Below are positions 1-10,478 of a DNA stretch of 64,000 nucleotides, piece after piece; the first letter of the stretch is position 1, and each line of letters starts with the position of its first letter. Source of the DNA: Pycnococcus provasolii (Eukaryota > Chlorophyta > Pseudoscourfieldiophyceae > Pseudoscourfieldiales > Pycnococcaceae). Made by a program: the position numbers and the translations under genes. The notes beneath the pieces are model-generated. The model searched no databases. It was not told where the DNA came from and saw only the letters and a list, made by a program, of their open reading frames with translations. Location: assembly GCA_938743325.2 (NCBI GenBank), contig OW568866.1, forward strand, positions 248,001 to 312,000, in the 5' to 3' direction.

Positions 1-1
1 C

Positions 2-2602
2 GGGCGCGGGCGCGGGCGTGGCGACACGCCCGCGTGGATGAAAGGTGTTGACCAGCCCGTCGCTGGCCCGATTGACCTTGCAGCGCTGCCTCAGGGACTT
101 CCCCTACCGATGCCTCCCGCAGAGCTGTTCGCCGCCGCACAGGCACAAGCGCTGCAGGCAAAGGCACAAGCGGCGGCGGTGGAAGCATGCGCGGTAAAGC
201 AGAAATTCGAGACTGCGACTGCGACGGAGGGTGTTCAGGCGTTCGAAACGAAGCTGCAGATACAGGTGGCATTGCCAGCTGAGACAAAGATAGAAGCTGG
301 GAAAATCGATGACGACGATGGTACTTGGCAAGGTGATGATATGGACGGTGGCTTCTTCGGAGACGACGGTGATGACGACGACGACGACGAGTGGGAAGAC
401 GTCGTTCCTGCCACGAAAAATATCCCACAGCAGGTTTCCGATGGGACTGATACCGCTAAGCCCGTGGAGACGATCGTCGTCGATCCTGACGTCGACCAGC
501 ATGGAGCAGCGGCAAGTGCGGCGGCAGAATTGCAGTCACTTCCTGGCGGTATTGCAGAGGCGGCGGCTCCAGAGTCGATGCCGGAATGGAGCACAGTGAC
601 ATGGCGTGAACGGATGCGGCGTCGGCAGAAGTTCTGGTCACGCACACACGGATTTGGTCCGGGACGGAGTCTAGGCGACTGGGATGCTGAGAAAGATGAC
701 GACGAGGAGCCCGCATCGCAGGACGATGACAGAATTGAGGCGGAGCTAGATGCGCTTGCACCCAAGATTGCAAGGGGGACGCTGAAGCGGCGCCGCGCTG
801 TGCTCTCGGATTCTGATGGTGACGACGACGACGGTGACGATGAAGAAGATGACACGTCTCTACTGGCTGCAGGCCTCGCTGCAGGCCTGGTTCGGTCGCG
901 CAAGCGACCACCAGCGGACGCGCCTTCAGCACCGCCGTCGTCGCCACCACATGTTGCACCTGCGACACAGGCTGACACGCCATCACCGTCGCCATCGCCA
1001 CCACCGCCCGCCACAGCTTCCGTCCTACCAAGCGAACCAGCGGGCACGCCTTCAGCACCGTCGTCGCCACCGCCCGCCACGGCTTTCGTCCCACCAAGCG
1101 AACCAGCGGGCACGCCGTCACCTGCGGCACCAGCTGCCACACTGTCGCCGTTGCCGTCGCCGTCATCGCCCGCCACGGCTTCCGTCCTACCCAGTGAACC
1201 AGCAGGCACACCGTCACCTGCGGCACCAGCTGCCACACTGTCACCGTCGCCGTCGCCGCCACCGCCCGCCACGGCTTTCGTCCTACCCAGTGAACCAGCG
1301 GGCACGCCGTCACCTGCGGCACCAGCTGCCACACTGTCGCCGTTGCCGTCGCCGTCATCGCCCGCCACGGCTCCCGTCCTACCCAGTGAACCAGCGGGCA
1401 CGCCGTCACCTGCGGCACCAGCTGCCACACTGTCACCGTCGCCGTCGCCGATATCGCCCGCCACGGCTTCCGTCCTACCCAGTGAACCAGCGGGCACACC
1501 GTCTTTTGTGCGAGAATTGCAACAAAATGACACAGACGCCATGCTCGACTCGCTCGCCGAGGAAAGAGAAGGTTTGCGGGCAGAGATGCGCTCAGCCGCC
1601 GCCGGTGCGAGCGAGGTGAGCGCCGAGATGTTTGCCGATGTTCAGGACATGCTCTCCATTTTCGGCATTCCTTTCATCGTCGCACCTGCGGAGGCTGAGG
1701 CACAGTGTGCATGGCTCAATGCAAATGGCTTTGTCGACGCCGTGATCACCGACGACGCCGATGCATTCGTCTTTGGGTCGACGGAGGTTTACCGCCACAT
1801 TTTCTCGGAGAAAAATTATGTCGAGCGTTATCGCCTGCGTGACATCGAGCATAATCTTCACCTTACCGTGGAATCCATGCGCCTGCTCGCCTTGCTACTT
1901 GGATCAGACTACACAGAGGGTGTAACCGGCGTTGGGGTTGTGAATGCGGTGGAGATTCTGCAGAGTCACGGTAGCATTGAGGCACTCGGCGAATTCAAGG
2001 CGTGGGTGAATAGCCCGGACTTGAGCGCCTTTGAGAGAGCGCTGGGAGTCACGGCGAGGTCCAAAACGTCGACGTCAGATTCTGTGACCGACGAGGCGGC
2101 TGCCGCACGACGGGCAGAATTTCGCAAGACGCACAACTCCGTTCGAAAGCGCTGGGTGATTCCGGCGGATTTCCCGTCGGAGAAGGTTGTGCAAGAGTAC
2201 CGTTCCCCGCCCGTCGACTCGAGTCTCGCTTCCCTCGTTGCGGCTGGTGACCCGAGTGCGATTAAAGCGGCGTTTCACTGGGGCACACCAGACTTGCCCA
2301 TGCTGCGAAAGATGTGCCTCGAGAGGTTCGGATGGGAGCACAGCAAGACTGACGACCTGGTCCTTCCCGCCGTGCACAACTTTGAGGCTCGCAACAAGCA
2401 ACGCAGCATCGAGGATTTCGCGGTGAGCTTTACGAGCGACATTGCAAAATTCAAGTCCAAGCGCCTCGCCAACGCGCTGAAGGGCCTCGCGAAAGAGGGT
2501 TCCGCCTCCAGGGTGGTGGAGGAGATGACGCTTCTCACGGCGGGGGGTGAACCATCTCGTCCTCCACCTCCACCGCCGCCACCGCCAGATGATGAAGAAT
2601 GA
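2..2602 (+). CDS. XPG/ERCC5-family structure-specific endonuclease, 3' part
   Basis: The C-terminal half of an XPG-type flap endonuclease, which makes the 3' incision in nucleotide excision repair. The frame is open to the left window edge, and the first ATG (38) is probably internal because the XPG N-domain is absent; the gene starts outside. Counting from that ATG, residues 1-330 are acidic and disordered. A Pro/Ser/Ala-rich tandem repeat follows (about 330-490). The XPG-I catalytic region (about 527-600) shows APAEAEAQCAWL and ITDDADAFVFG, which carry the metal-binding acids. The helix-two-turn-helix region (about 615-650) shows GSDYTEGVTGVGVV. Near residue 787, QRSIEDFA resembles a PCNA-binding PIP box but lacks the second aromatic residue. 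It ends with a Pro run and an acidic tail. Family assignment is firm; XPG rather than GEN1 or FEN1 is inferred from the long acidic spacer. Confidence 0.9.
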   Translation, partial: GRGRGRGDTPAWMKGVDQPVAGPIDLAALPQGLPLPMPPAELFAAAQAQALQAKAQAAAVEACAVKQKFETATATEGVQAFETKLQIQVALPAETKIEAGKIDDDDGTWQGDDMDGGFFGDDGDDDDDDEWEDVVPATKNIPQQVSDGTDTAKPVETIVVDPDVDQHGAAASAAAELQSLPGGIAEAAAPESMPEWSTVTWRERMRRRQKFWSRTHGFGPGRSLGDWDAEKDDDEEPASQDDDRIEAELDALAPKIARGTLKRRRAVLSDSDGDDDDGDDEEDDTSLLAAGLAAGLVRSRKRPPADAPSAPPSSPPHVAPATQADTPSPSPSPPPPATASVLPSEPAGTPSAPSSPPPATAFVPPSEPAGTPSPAAPAATLSPLPSPSSPATASVLPSEPAGTPSPAAPAATLSPSPSPPPPATAFVLPSEPAGTPSPAAPAATLSPLPSPSSPATAPVLPSEPAGTPSPAAPAATLSPSPSPISPATASVLPSEPAGTPSFVRELQQNDTDAMLDSLAEEREGLRAEMRSAAAGASEVSAEMFADVQDMLSIFGIPFIVAPAEAEAQCAWLNANGFVDAVITDDADAFVFGSTEVYRHIFSEKNYVERYRLRDIEHNLHLTVESMRLLALLLGSDYTEGVTGVGVVNAVEILQSHGSIEALGEFKAWVNSPDLSAFERALGVTARSKTSTSDSVTDEAAAARRAEFRKTHNSVRKRWVIPADFPSEKVVQEYRSPPVDSSLASLVAAGDPSAIKAAFHWGTPDLPMLRKMCLERFGWEHSKTDDLVLPAVHNFEARNKQRSIEDFAVSFTSDIAKFKSKRLANALKGLAKEGSASRVVEEMTLLTAGGEPSRPPPPPPPPPDDEE
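963..1499 (+). repeat. Coding minisatellite, 96-bp (32-aa) units
   Basis: Inside the XPG gene a Pro/Ser/Ala-rich segment repeats with an exact 96-bp period. The GAACCAGC core recurs at 1100, 1196, 1292, 1388 and 1484, and a shorter 66-bp unit lies upstream (1034 to 1100). Units are nearly identical at the nucleotide level, which suggests recent unequal exchange. The period keeps the reading frame. Confidence 0.9.
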
Positions 2603-3988
2603 TCTAGAGGTTGTTGTTGTAAACCTAAGTTGTAGTAACCAAATTTTGACTTTGAAAGAAACAAAAAGAAACAAAACATTGTTTACCACTTTCTTTATAA
2701 ATGAGAGAGAAGCTCTTGCTTCCGCTCGGTTGAAGATCTTCTTCTCCACCGTGTCCGCGGCAACCGTGTCTCGCGCTCGGTTTGTGCATTACTACGCGCT
2801 TTTCGCTTTACCTTGCCCGCCTTAGGCTGAACCTAGTTGGCGTCCCTTCCGGAGCGTCCTTTCCGGAAAATTTCGCTGAATCCCCGTGGATTTGTAAAGG
2901 ATTTTTAGTCAACGGACAGTCTTACCTAGTTGGTGTCCTTTCCCTTTTGTCCCTTCCCTGTTCACTTTCACCCATTCCGATTTCGAACTTCCCGCCCATG
3001 GTGGATGGGGCTCCCGTCGGCGGCTCGGCGCCGTTCAGCTGGTTGCTGCTTCGTTGTCCTGCGGCCAGCTCGCAGCCCGCAGTTGTCCTACAGCTGACAG
3101 CCGTTGTACTTAAGGCGCTTCTGGCAGCTCGGAGGGGAGTAAAACCCCTCCGCAGCGGCTTCGCGGTCTGACTCAAACAGCGCGTCGACGGCCGCAGCCG
3201 CAGCAGCAGCAAGAGCAGAGGGCTCGTCGTTTTTGCCGCCAGCAGCACTAGCAACACCAGCAGCAGTGCCATTCTCTATGGGCTTCAAGGCCGCGCGTTT
3301 CTTGATCTTTTTCTGCGCCTGCTTCGCGCGGCGCCGACGCTCACACACAGCATCGCGCACGGTGCGCACGTCAGCAGCGTGCTGCACGCGGTGCTGGTTG
3401 TGCGGGTGCGGAGCGCGCGGCTGCCACGGGCGGCGCAGTTCTCCCACCGCGTACTTGAGCGTTCCGACCCACGCTTGGACGTTGGTCGGCAAGGAGCCTG
3501 GTCCGCCGTTGTCCTGACCAGATCGCGCGCCTTTCAGCGGCGAAGTACATCATGAGGCGGAAATGTTTTGTGCTCGCGGTCCACTTCCGCATGTAATTGT
3601 GCCTCCTGAGCCATTTGTCAAGCGATGTCCATCGGGTGATCCCTCTCTTGAGAAAAGCCATTGCTTTCTCGCCGAATTGTTTCGTGTATTCCCGAAGCGC
3701 GTTAGTCATATAATGGGTCCGGCACGGGCCCTCGGGCCCCCGACCGAACCCTTCGTCCCTACGTACCCGGGCCGGGGAGCAATGGCGTATCCCCACTCAT
3801 CCCTGGAGCAGGAAAGAGCCGGCAGAAGAGCAGAAATGCGCGCCCGGTCTGGTCTGGTCTCTCGCGGGTCGGCGGCGGAGAGCCACACGTCACCTTTCTC
3901 TTTCTGTTTTCTCCATCCCTTTTCTTTTCGTGATCAGTTGTTCAATTCTCGCTTGCTCGTTCCCTCCTCTCCTCGCGTCGTCGTCGTC
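2603..3988. other. Spacer between XPG and ADC synthase genes
   Basis: No gene is recognised here. The first 100 bases hold a TGTAA-type poly(A) signal for the XPG gene (TTGTAAAC near 2618) and AT-rich sequence. The part from about 3088 to 3800 contains long minus-strand open stretches, listed separately. The last 150 bases should hold the promoter of the ADC synthase gene; no clear TATA box was seen. Confidence 0.5.
3088..3796 (-). other. Unassigned coding-like stretch
   Basis: Two overlapping minus-strand open stretches of about 134 and 141 residues lie here in different frames. One has a regular basic and aromatic composition (for example TRWTSLDKWLRRHNYMRKWT); the other is Arg- and Ala-rich (for example KQAQKKIKKRAALK). 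Neither resembles a family I know. It could be a relic of a gene or mobile element, an intron-bearing gene that I could not model, or chance open frames in GC-rich DNA. No function is claimed. Confidence 0.2.
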
Positions 3989-6900
3989 ATGTCCACCTCC
4001 TCGTTGCCCTCCTCTTCTGGTGGTGCTGGTGTTGCTTGCGACTCCGGCTCGCTCCTCTCATCCCTGACGGCTCACGCTGACGGACGTGCCCTTGGCATGG
4101 GCTTGGCTCGTGATTCTCGTGATTCAAGGCACCCCCTTGGCATGATGGATTCATCGGTGGTTGGGGTGAGGCACGGTTGCGGCGTGTCGTCATCCTCGGA
4201 GAATCCTCTTCACATCCTGCTGATTGACAACTACGACAGCTACTCCTACAACCTCGCGCAGACGCTCGCCAGCGCAAATCACGCCACCATGCCAACCGTC
4301 ATCACGAACGACGCCATGACGTTCGACGAACTCGACCACTTCATCAAAAACAATAACGTGCACGCCGTCGTCGTCAGCCCTGGACCGGGAACGCCATCCA
4401 ACCATAAGGACGTCGGCGTGTGCAGAGCAATCTTCGAACGATCGTCAAACCTGCCGCTGCTTGGCGTTTGCTTGGGACACCAAATACTCGGACACGTCCA
4501 CGGCGCTGCCGTCGCGCACACCACGCCGAGAGAAACGCCGCACCACGGAAGAATCAGCAGAATCAAGCACGACGGCACGCACGACGAGCTATTCAGAGGG
4601 ATCGGAGAAACAGACGTCGTGCGATACCACTCGCTGTGCATACACGTCAACTCGCAGCAGGCCATGGACGCGCTCGTACCCACTGCGTGGACGGAAGACG
4701 GCGTCATAATGGCGATGAGGCATCGAACGAGACCTCACCACGGCGTGCAGTTCCATCCTGAGAGTGTGCTGACGACAGACGGCGCGACGATGATTCGCAA
4801 CTTCGTCGACTACGTGCGCGGATACTGGGCGCACCCCAATCGCGCAACAACCACGGTACGTACCAATATCTAGACAACATTTATCACGGCGCACACCGCG
4901 ATGCCAATGATTAGAATACACACCCTTGCGGCGGAACGGGGGGGGAATTTTCATCCTCGAATGACCGCTACTGCACAATTATATAGAATTACTACGGTTT
5001 CTGAGGCGCGGAGGGAAGGCGAACATCAATCACAAAAACGGAAAAACAAAGAACGCGAAAACCATCTCAACAACTCACTCACCACGAAATCAATTCCACA
5101 AAAACAACAAAAAAATCACAGATGACACCCGCGAAGCGTCATTTGCATTCGAACCCCTCACCAAGACTACCATCGCCATCGCCATCGCCATCGCCATCGC
5201 CATCACCGGAGCTACCAACAACACCGGTACATACTCTAGAAGGAAGATTGGATAACGCCGCACGTCGCGCGTCGGCGGTACGATGGCGCCTATTGCACAG
5301 ACGTGTTCCTCTTCAAGGGAATGTCGAATCTGGCACAGTTGCTGAGCGCCTCTTCTGGAGCCAAGTCGGGGCACGACGCGAAGACTGTGGCTGGTGGCTT
5401 GATACATCTGGAGGTGTCTCGGAAGGACGAGGGCGATATAGCTTCCTCGGCGGCCGAGGTGGTCCATTCTGGAGGAAGGTCTGCTACCATCGACAAGGAG
5501 AACGAGGGGAACGTCACCTGGTACTGGAGACCAGCGACGGTCGGCGATGGGAACCCCCGGCGCAGCGTGACGGGGCGGCACTTACCATGTGGCAATATGC
5601 AGACATACAGCTCGACGGAAATGTCATCGCGGCTGTGGAGGACGTGCTGCTGACATCGCCGGACAGCGCGCCACCGCATGGTAACGGCGTGTGGCCTCTC
5701 GCCTCCATGCAGTTCCTCGGCGGCCTTGTCGGGTATCTTGGATACGAGCTCGGCGACGACGGAACGATGGAGACGGACATGCCAGGCAGTACGGAAGAAG
5801 GTGGATTGCCCGATAGCGTACTTCAATTCGCAGATCGGTGGGTTGCCGTGGATCATCAGCCATGCGATGGTACGCGGGCGGCGGCGTACGTGTTTGCGCT
5901 CATCCCAGAGTGTTCTTCAACATCGACGGCGCCTTGCAGTGCGATGGAGTCGAGTGAGCACCGTGGCAGAGATACCGGCCATTCTGTTCGTGCGCAGCCC
6001 TCACCCGCAAATGCGGCTGAAAATGATGGCGGCGAAGACGACGATAACGAGGACGATGACGACAGGAGAGCCCACGGAATCTTCTTCCGATCAGCCTTTG
6101 ATGACGACGAAATTAAGCGAGCGCGTGTTCGTCAGATGGAATGGATTGAGGATGTTGCGCACTCCATCACGCGCATTGCGGCTGGATGGAAGAAGAAGCT
6201 TTTGTCGGCAGTTGGCGATGGAGACGCAAGCGTCGTGATCCCAGATTCCGAGCCGCCGAAATCGCCTCCCTTCATTCCGCGTCGATCGCAGGCACAGTAC
6301 GAGGAAGACGTGCGAACTTGCCAGGCGTTCCTTCGCGAAGGCGAGAGCTACGAGCTTTGTCTCACGACGCAGATGACGAGGTCGCCGGTTCACCCGAGTG
6401 ACTGGCGCCCGCACAGCACACTCGCAAAGGCGATGTGCGGTGAGGAGACTGGGCCGCTTGCTACGGCGCTCACGCGACGCGCTACGAGTCCCCACGACAT
6501 CCACCGCGACGATGACGATGCTGAGTACATGTGGCTTGCATCCTGCTACCACAGACTCAGACGCCTGAATCCCGCGCCATATGCAGCATTCCTTTCAGCC
6601 GGTGTCTCGCCTGCTGGATCGCGCGACGCCGCCCCCGTGATGCTGTGCTCAAGCCCCGAACTGTTTCTACGCCTCGGCCGAGACGGCACGCTCGAGGCAC
6701 GGCCGATCAAGGGCACGGCTGCGCGCGTTCCGAACGACACTGCGCGAGATCATGCTGTGGCTATGGAGCTCGTCAACAGCGAAAAGGATCGCGCGGAGAA
6801 TCTGATGATCTGCGATCTTCTGCGAAACGACCTCGGGCGCGTGTGCGACGTGGCCACTGTCCACGTTCCCGCATTTGCAAAACTCGAGTCGTATGCGACG

Positions 6901-7410
6901 GTGCATCAGCTGGTCAGCGTTGTGAAGGGCCGAAGGCGAGGTGACGTCGGGCCAGCGGAGTGCGTGCGCTGCGCGTTTCCACCAGGATCTATGACGGGCG
7001 CACCAAAGCGTCGATCCGTCGCGCTGCTGCGTGATGTCGAAGGCGCTCCGGTACGCGAGAGCCCTGGCAAGGGCATTGCGGGAGGTCGGCTTCGTGGTGT
7101 GTACAGCGGATCCGTGGGTTATTTCAGCCTACCCATCGCGGACGATGCGCTGGGAGTGCCGCCTATGATCGACGCCGCGAGAGGCGCCTCCTTCTGCCTC
7201 AACGTGGTGATCCGAACCGCCGTAGCGGCTGCCGGCAAGCTGCACATTGGCGCGGGAGGTGCCATCACGGTGCTCAGCGACCCGCACGAGGAGTGGGAGG
7301 AAGTGCGCCTGAAGGCTGAGAGGCTGCTCCGCGCCGTGGCGTCCGCTGACGCGGGTGCGAATCCCGACGAAAGTACAAGTGTGCACTTATCGACTGACGT
7401 CGCATGGTAA
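3989..7410 (+). CDS. ADCS: Bifunctional aminodeoxychorismate synthase (GAT-PabB fusion)
   Basis: Makes 4-amino-4-deoxychorismate from chorismate and glutamine, the first step to p-aminobenzoate and folate. Exon 1 (3989-4855) encodes a leader and a class I glutamine amidotransferase: DNYDSYSYN near residue 73, catalytic Cys in GVCLGH near 159, His in QFHPES near 254. Exon 2 (5122-7410) encodes the chorismate-binding half. PIKGT (near residue 818) carries the Lys typical of PabB, where anthranilate synthase has PIAGT; GSMTGAPK follows near 911. I join the two by a phase-0 intron 4856-5121 (donor GTACGT, acceptor CACAG), giving about 1051 residues in the same domain order as plant ADCS. The alternative is two adjacent genes, with an ATG that happens to follow the acceptor. 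The first ~65 residues, Ser-rich, may be a plastid transit peptide. Confidence 0.85.
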
Positions 7411-7539
7411 AACTACAATAAATATAAGAACTAAGAATATATGTTCAAATTTTAATTTATTTTGACATTTATTCTCACCAACGAACCTTAAGCTTAAAAC
7501 ACCATACACGCGGAGTTGCTCCCGTGCCGGATACCAAAA

Positions 7540-7552
7540 CTTTAGGGTTTTA
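7540..7552 (+). promoter_or_regulatory. Telo-box-like motif upstream of the MYND gene
   Basis: CTTTAGGGTTTT, the complement of the plant telo-box AAACCCTAAA, lies about 50 bp before the ATG at 7599. A promoter role is inferred from position and from similar motifs upstream of other genes in the window. Confidence 0.4.
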
Positions 7553-7598
7553 GATCTGCCGAGTCAAATCTTGAATTCCCGCGCAGTCTCCTCAAATC

Positions 7599-9323
7599 AT
7601 GCCGTCGAAGAAGACCAAGAAGCGCGCTCCGTCCGCATCTGCGTCGGCATCGGCGTCCGCGTCCGCGTCGACGTCCACCGAAATATCGTCTCGTGGTGGT
7701 GGTGATGAGAAGGAGGAGGAGTGCGTTTCGACGACGACAACAACGCAGGGTCTGTCGTCATTGGACTGCCGCAACAAACAGAAGGGCAAGCAGCCGGCAG
7801 AGTTTGATGAACGGCGCGAGTCTTTGATCAAGGTTGCCCGCGCACGGTTCCAAGCAATGGTCGCACCAGATGCGATTTCGCTTCCTCAAATCGTCTCGCC
7901 GTCATCATATCATTCGAATTTGTCGGGCATGATGTGGGTGGATTCAGATGCGTGGAGCAAGGAGGCGCAGGACTTCGTCGACCTCGCTAGAGACTCAAAT
8001 GACAACAATGATCTCATTGATGTGACGTTGTTAGACCTCGGAGTGCTTCGTAGTCTTGTGCGTATCATCAAGGCGTGCGGGGAGATCATTGAGAGCTCAT
8101 TGGGTTACCCAGGAACACACATCGAATGGCCATTCGTACAAGCCACACGCATCATGGCTCATTCCTTCGCCACGAAGAGCGATGCCACTGGGCGGATGTT
8201 GACCAAAACACTCAAGGCTGAGTTCGAATTGATCGTCAAGATGATGGTGGGGTCCCATGCGGCTCCACGAAATGGTAACATGGGCGATACGGCGCGACTA
8301 TTTTTTCAGAATGCGATGGCATCGCCGAGTGTGAACAAGTATCTGCTCCGGTCGCACCTGCTGCATAAATTGTGGATTGAAGCGCTTCGGATGAAGCTCG
8401 ATATGATCGTCTACCTCGAGCGACAAAGCCATCCAATCCCACCGAAGGCATTAGAAGATCTTGATGCCACCGATTTCAGTATCGTTGGCCAGCTCGCCGG
8501 AGCAATCTGCAATGCAATCGCCCTACAGGACAACATGGCAGAAAAGCAACACACCTCCGCCGCTGGTATCGGCGAGAAGAAGTGGGCGGCGGTATTCATG
8601 AGCGCACACATCCACACATACATGCTAGAAGTGCTTGAGGTGGGATGGCGCGCCCGCAAGCTCCCTGACGAAATGGCGTGCATTGTCTTACACAGCCTCA
8701 AAATGATGGCGAAGAATTCTGACAGCAATACCGGAATCACGTTCTTCCCGGTGGTTCCACCATGCAACCAAGACGACGACATGCGCATGTTGAGGAGCCT
8801 CGGACTTCCCGTCAATAGCCGTCGCGTCAGCCGTAGCGTGGTGGCTGAGAGGACGCGCAATGCGCTTCGTGCTGCGGAGCGACGATGGAGACGTCTCATT
8901 CTTGGTGCTGGGCTGATGCATCCGTCGGGTGCCGTGAATCTCCACGCCGTATCGCTAAACAGCGTGCTGCCGAAGAAGAACTTCGTTGAGACGCAAACCA
9001 CGGGAGACTTTTCCACGACGTGCAGAGATATGGGATGGAGCAACTACCGCGCCGACATGACAACAGGCGAACGTATTGATGCCGATTACGGCAAGATGAT
9101 TGAGCAGTTCAAAAAGGGTGACGTCCACACAACGCATTCGAGCATTTCAATGGTGTCAAATTCTGCGAGTATGGTACGTGCATGCTGGAATTGCCAAGCT
9201 ACGGAAACGAGCGAACTCAAGTTCAAATTTTGCCCGTTGTGCCACGCCGCGCTTTACTGCTCGCGCGCATGTCAGAAGGCGCACTGGCGCGATCACAAGA
9301 CGATGTGTCACGAGAAGACGTAA
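7599..9323 (+). CDS. MYND-type zinc-finger protein
   Basis: A 574-residue protein whose only recognised domain is a C-terminal MYND zinc finger (about residues 527-566). The spaced Cys/His ligands are visible: CWNC, CPLC, YCSRACQ, HWRDH and a final Cys. MYND fingers bind proline-rich peptides and act in protein contacts. The N-terminus is basic and Ala/Ser-rich (KKTKKRAPS, then alternating Ser-Ala), which could serve as nuclear targeting. Residues 60-520 look helical and are not recognised. No SET domain is seen, so it is probably not a SMYD methyltransferase. The start is the first ATG, 50 bp after a telo-box-like motif. Confidence 0.7.
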   Translation: MPSKKTKKRAPSASASASASASASTSTEISSRGGGDEKEEECVSTTTTTQGLSSLDCRNKQKGKQPAEFDERRESLIKVARARFQAMVAPDAISLPQIVSPSSYHSNLSGMMWVDSDAWSKEAQDFVDLARDSNDNNDLIDVTLLDLGVLRSLVRIIKACGEIIESSLGYPGTHIEWPFVQATRIMAHSFATKSDATGRMLTKTLKAEFELIVKMMVGSHAAPRNGNMGDTARLFFQNAMASPSVNKYLLRSHLLHKLWIEALRMKLDMIVYLERQSHPIPPKALEDLDATDFSIVGQLAGAICNAIALQDNMAEKQHTSAAGIGEKKWAAVFMSAHIHTYMLEVLEVGWRARKLPDEMACIVLHSLKMMAKNSDSNTGITFFPVVPPCNQDDDMRMLRSLGLPVNSRRVSRSVVAERTRNALRAAERRWRRLILGAGLMHPSGAVNLHAVSLNSVLPKKNFVETQTTGDFSTTCRDMGWSNYRADMTTGERIDADYGKMIEQFKKGDVHTTHSSISMVSNSASMVRACWNCQATETSELKFKFCPLCHAALYCSRACQKAHWRDHKTMCHEKT

Positions 9324-9480
9324 AATTAAAGGAGGCGAGAAATAATAAAAATATTTAAAAAATATCGTAAAATGCCAATTGGATCAGATTTTCGGAAAAA
9401 TTCTTCTGGTCAGAAATGCAATTCGGCAGATTTTCCTCCCCCCAATCCCGCCACGATCACACTCACAACTAACTTTCGTC

Positions 9481-10450
9481 ATGCCGCCGAAGAAGCGCGC
9501 TCCACCCGCGTCCGCGTCCGCATCCGCGTCGAAGCGCCCGCGTCGTGCTGCAGCTGCATCAGCGTACACGCCTGGCGCTTTCTCAGAAGAAACCTTGCAA
9601 GAGGATTCCTCCCGCAATCCTCAGCCTGCAGCTGCCGCTCCTGCGCGAAAGAATCCGAAGACCGCCGTTTCGCCAGCAGGTGCGGGTGCGGGAGGCGTCG
9701 CGCCGCTACCGCAACCAGCAAAGCCGTGCAACCCAGCCAAGGACCGCGATGCGAGGGGACGGCTCAAGTATGCTGGACACGCCGAGTTTCGTCCCAACCT
9801 CACTCCTCGTGACATGCTGACACGGGGCATGCACGGTGGCATCTACTTTCATCCCAAAGGTGGAAAACCAGGCGTGCTGTACCCTCGTGACAAGTTTCCT
9901 GAAGGCATTCCAGGTGTGACGGCTGACGAATTTCCCTCCGAGTGGTTTGACGGAGTCGAAGAGCGTCTATTTCGATCGCGAACGTACTCGACGAAAAACA
10001 ATAAGTACGGCGTGAAGAGCGGACTTGACCAAGTTGGCTGGGAGACAAGTGGCTGGATCCATCCTATCGACCCACGAGGGTGGACGCAGTGGTACTTCCG
10101 ATTCTTTCAAGGACGACGTTTGACGGGTGGCGAAGACGAGCGCCAAATTTCTAGGTGGACGGGCGTGTGCGGACCGAAAGGGCGCTGGAAGAGAAATCTG
10201 CTCAACAAGATCGTCGCAGCTGCTAGCCAACGTCGTGTGGAACCGCACACTTTACTCGACGATCACACCATCTCTCCGGTGGTTCGCCAAACACTGCTTC
10301 ACTGGGGTAAGTCTCCCCTCTAACCAGCCACGGCGCACAAACAGCAATCACTAACAACCTAACACACTAAATAAAACAGGCTACGAAGTCAACCGTGCCG
10401 ACCTCGACGAACACCTTCGTCAAGGCACGCCAGCTGGACCGTACGGCTGA
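9481..10450 (+). CDS. Conserved uncharacterised protein, one intron
   Basis: Exon 1 is 9481-10306. A 73-nt intron (donor GTAAGT at 10307, acceptor ACAG ending 10379, a CTAAC branch-like site inside) leads to exon 2, 10380-10450. The joined product is 298 residues. After a basic Ser/Ala-rich N-terminus, residues from about 100 on match a family that I recall in fungi and algae: FRPNLTPRDMLTRGMHGG, KYGVKSG, GWIHPIDPRGWTQWY, DERQISRWTGVCGPKGR and, across the splice junction, RQTLLHWGYE. Restoring the motif HWGYE supports the intron. The family's function is unknown to me. Its first codons resemble those of the upstream MYND gene. Confidence 0.75.
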
Positions 10451-10478
10451 CTTTTCATTTTTGTTCAAACTAAGATCG

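Noticed and set aside
235-1542. A 435-residue minus-strand open frame opposite the XPG gene
   Set aside because: It is the antisense shadow of the Pro/Ser/Ala repeat; the opposite strand encodes clear XPG motifs.
3989-7410. Anthranilate synthase (TrpG plus TrpE)
   Set aside because: The chorismate-binding half has PIKGT with Lys, the PabB form, and the GAT-first fusion order is that of ADC synthase.
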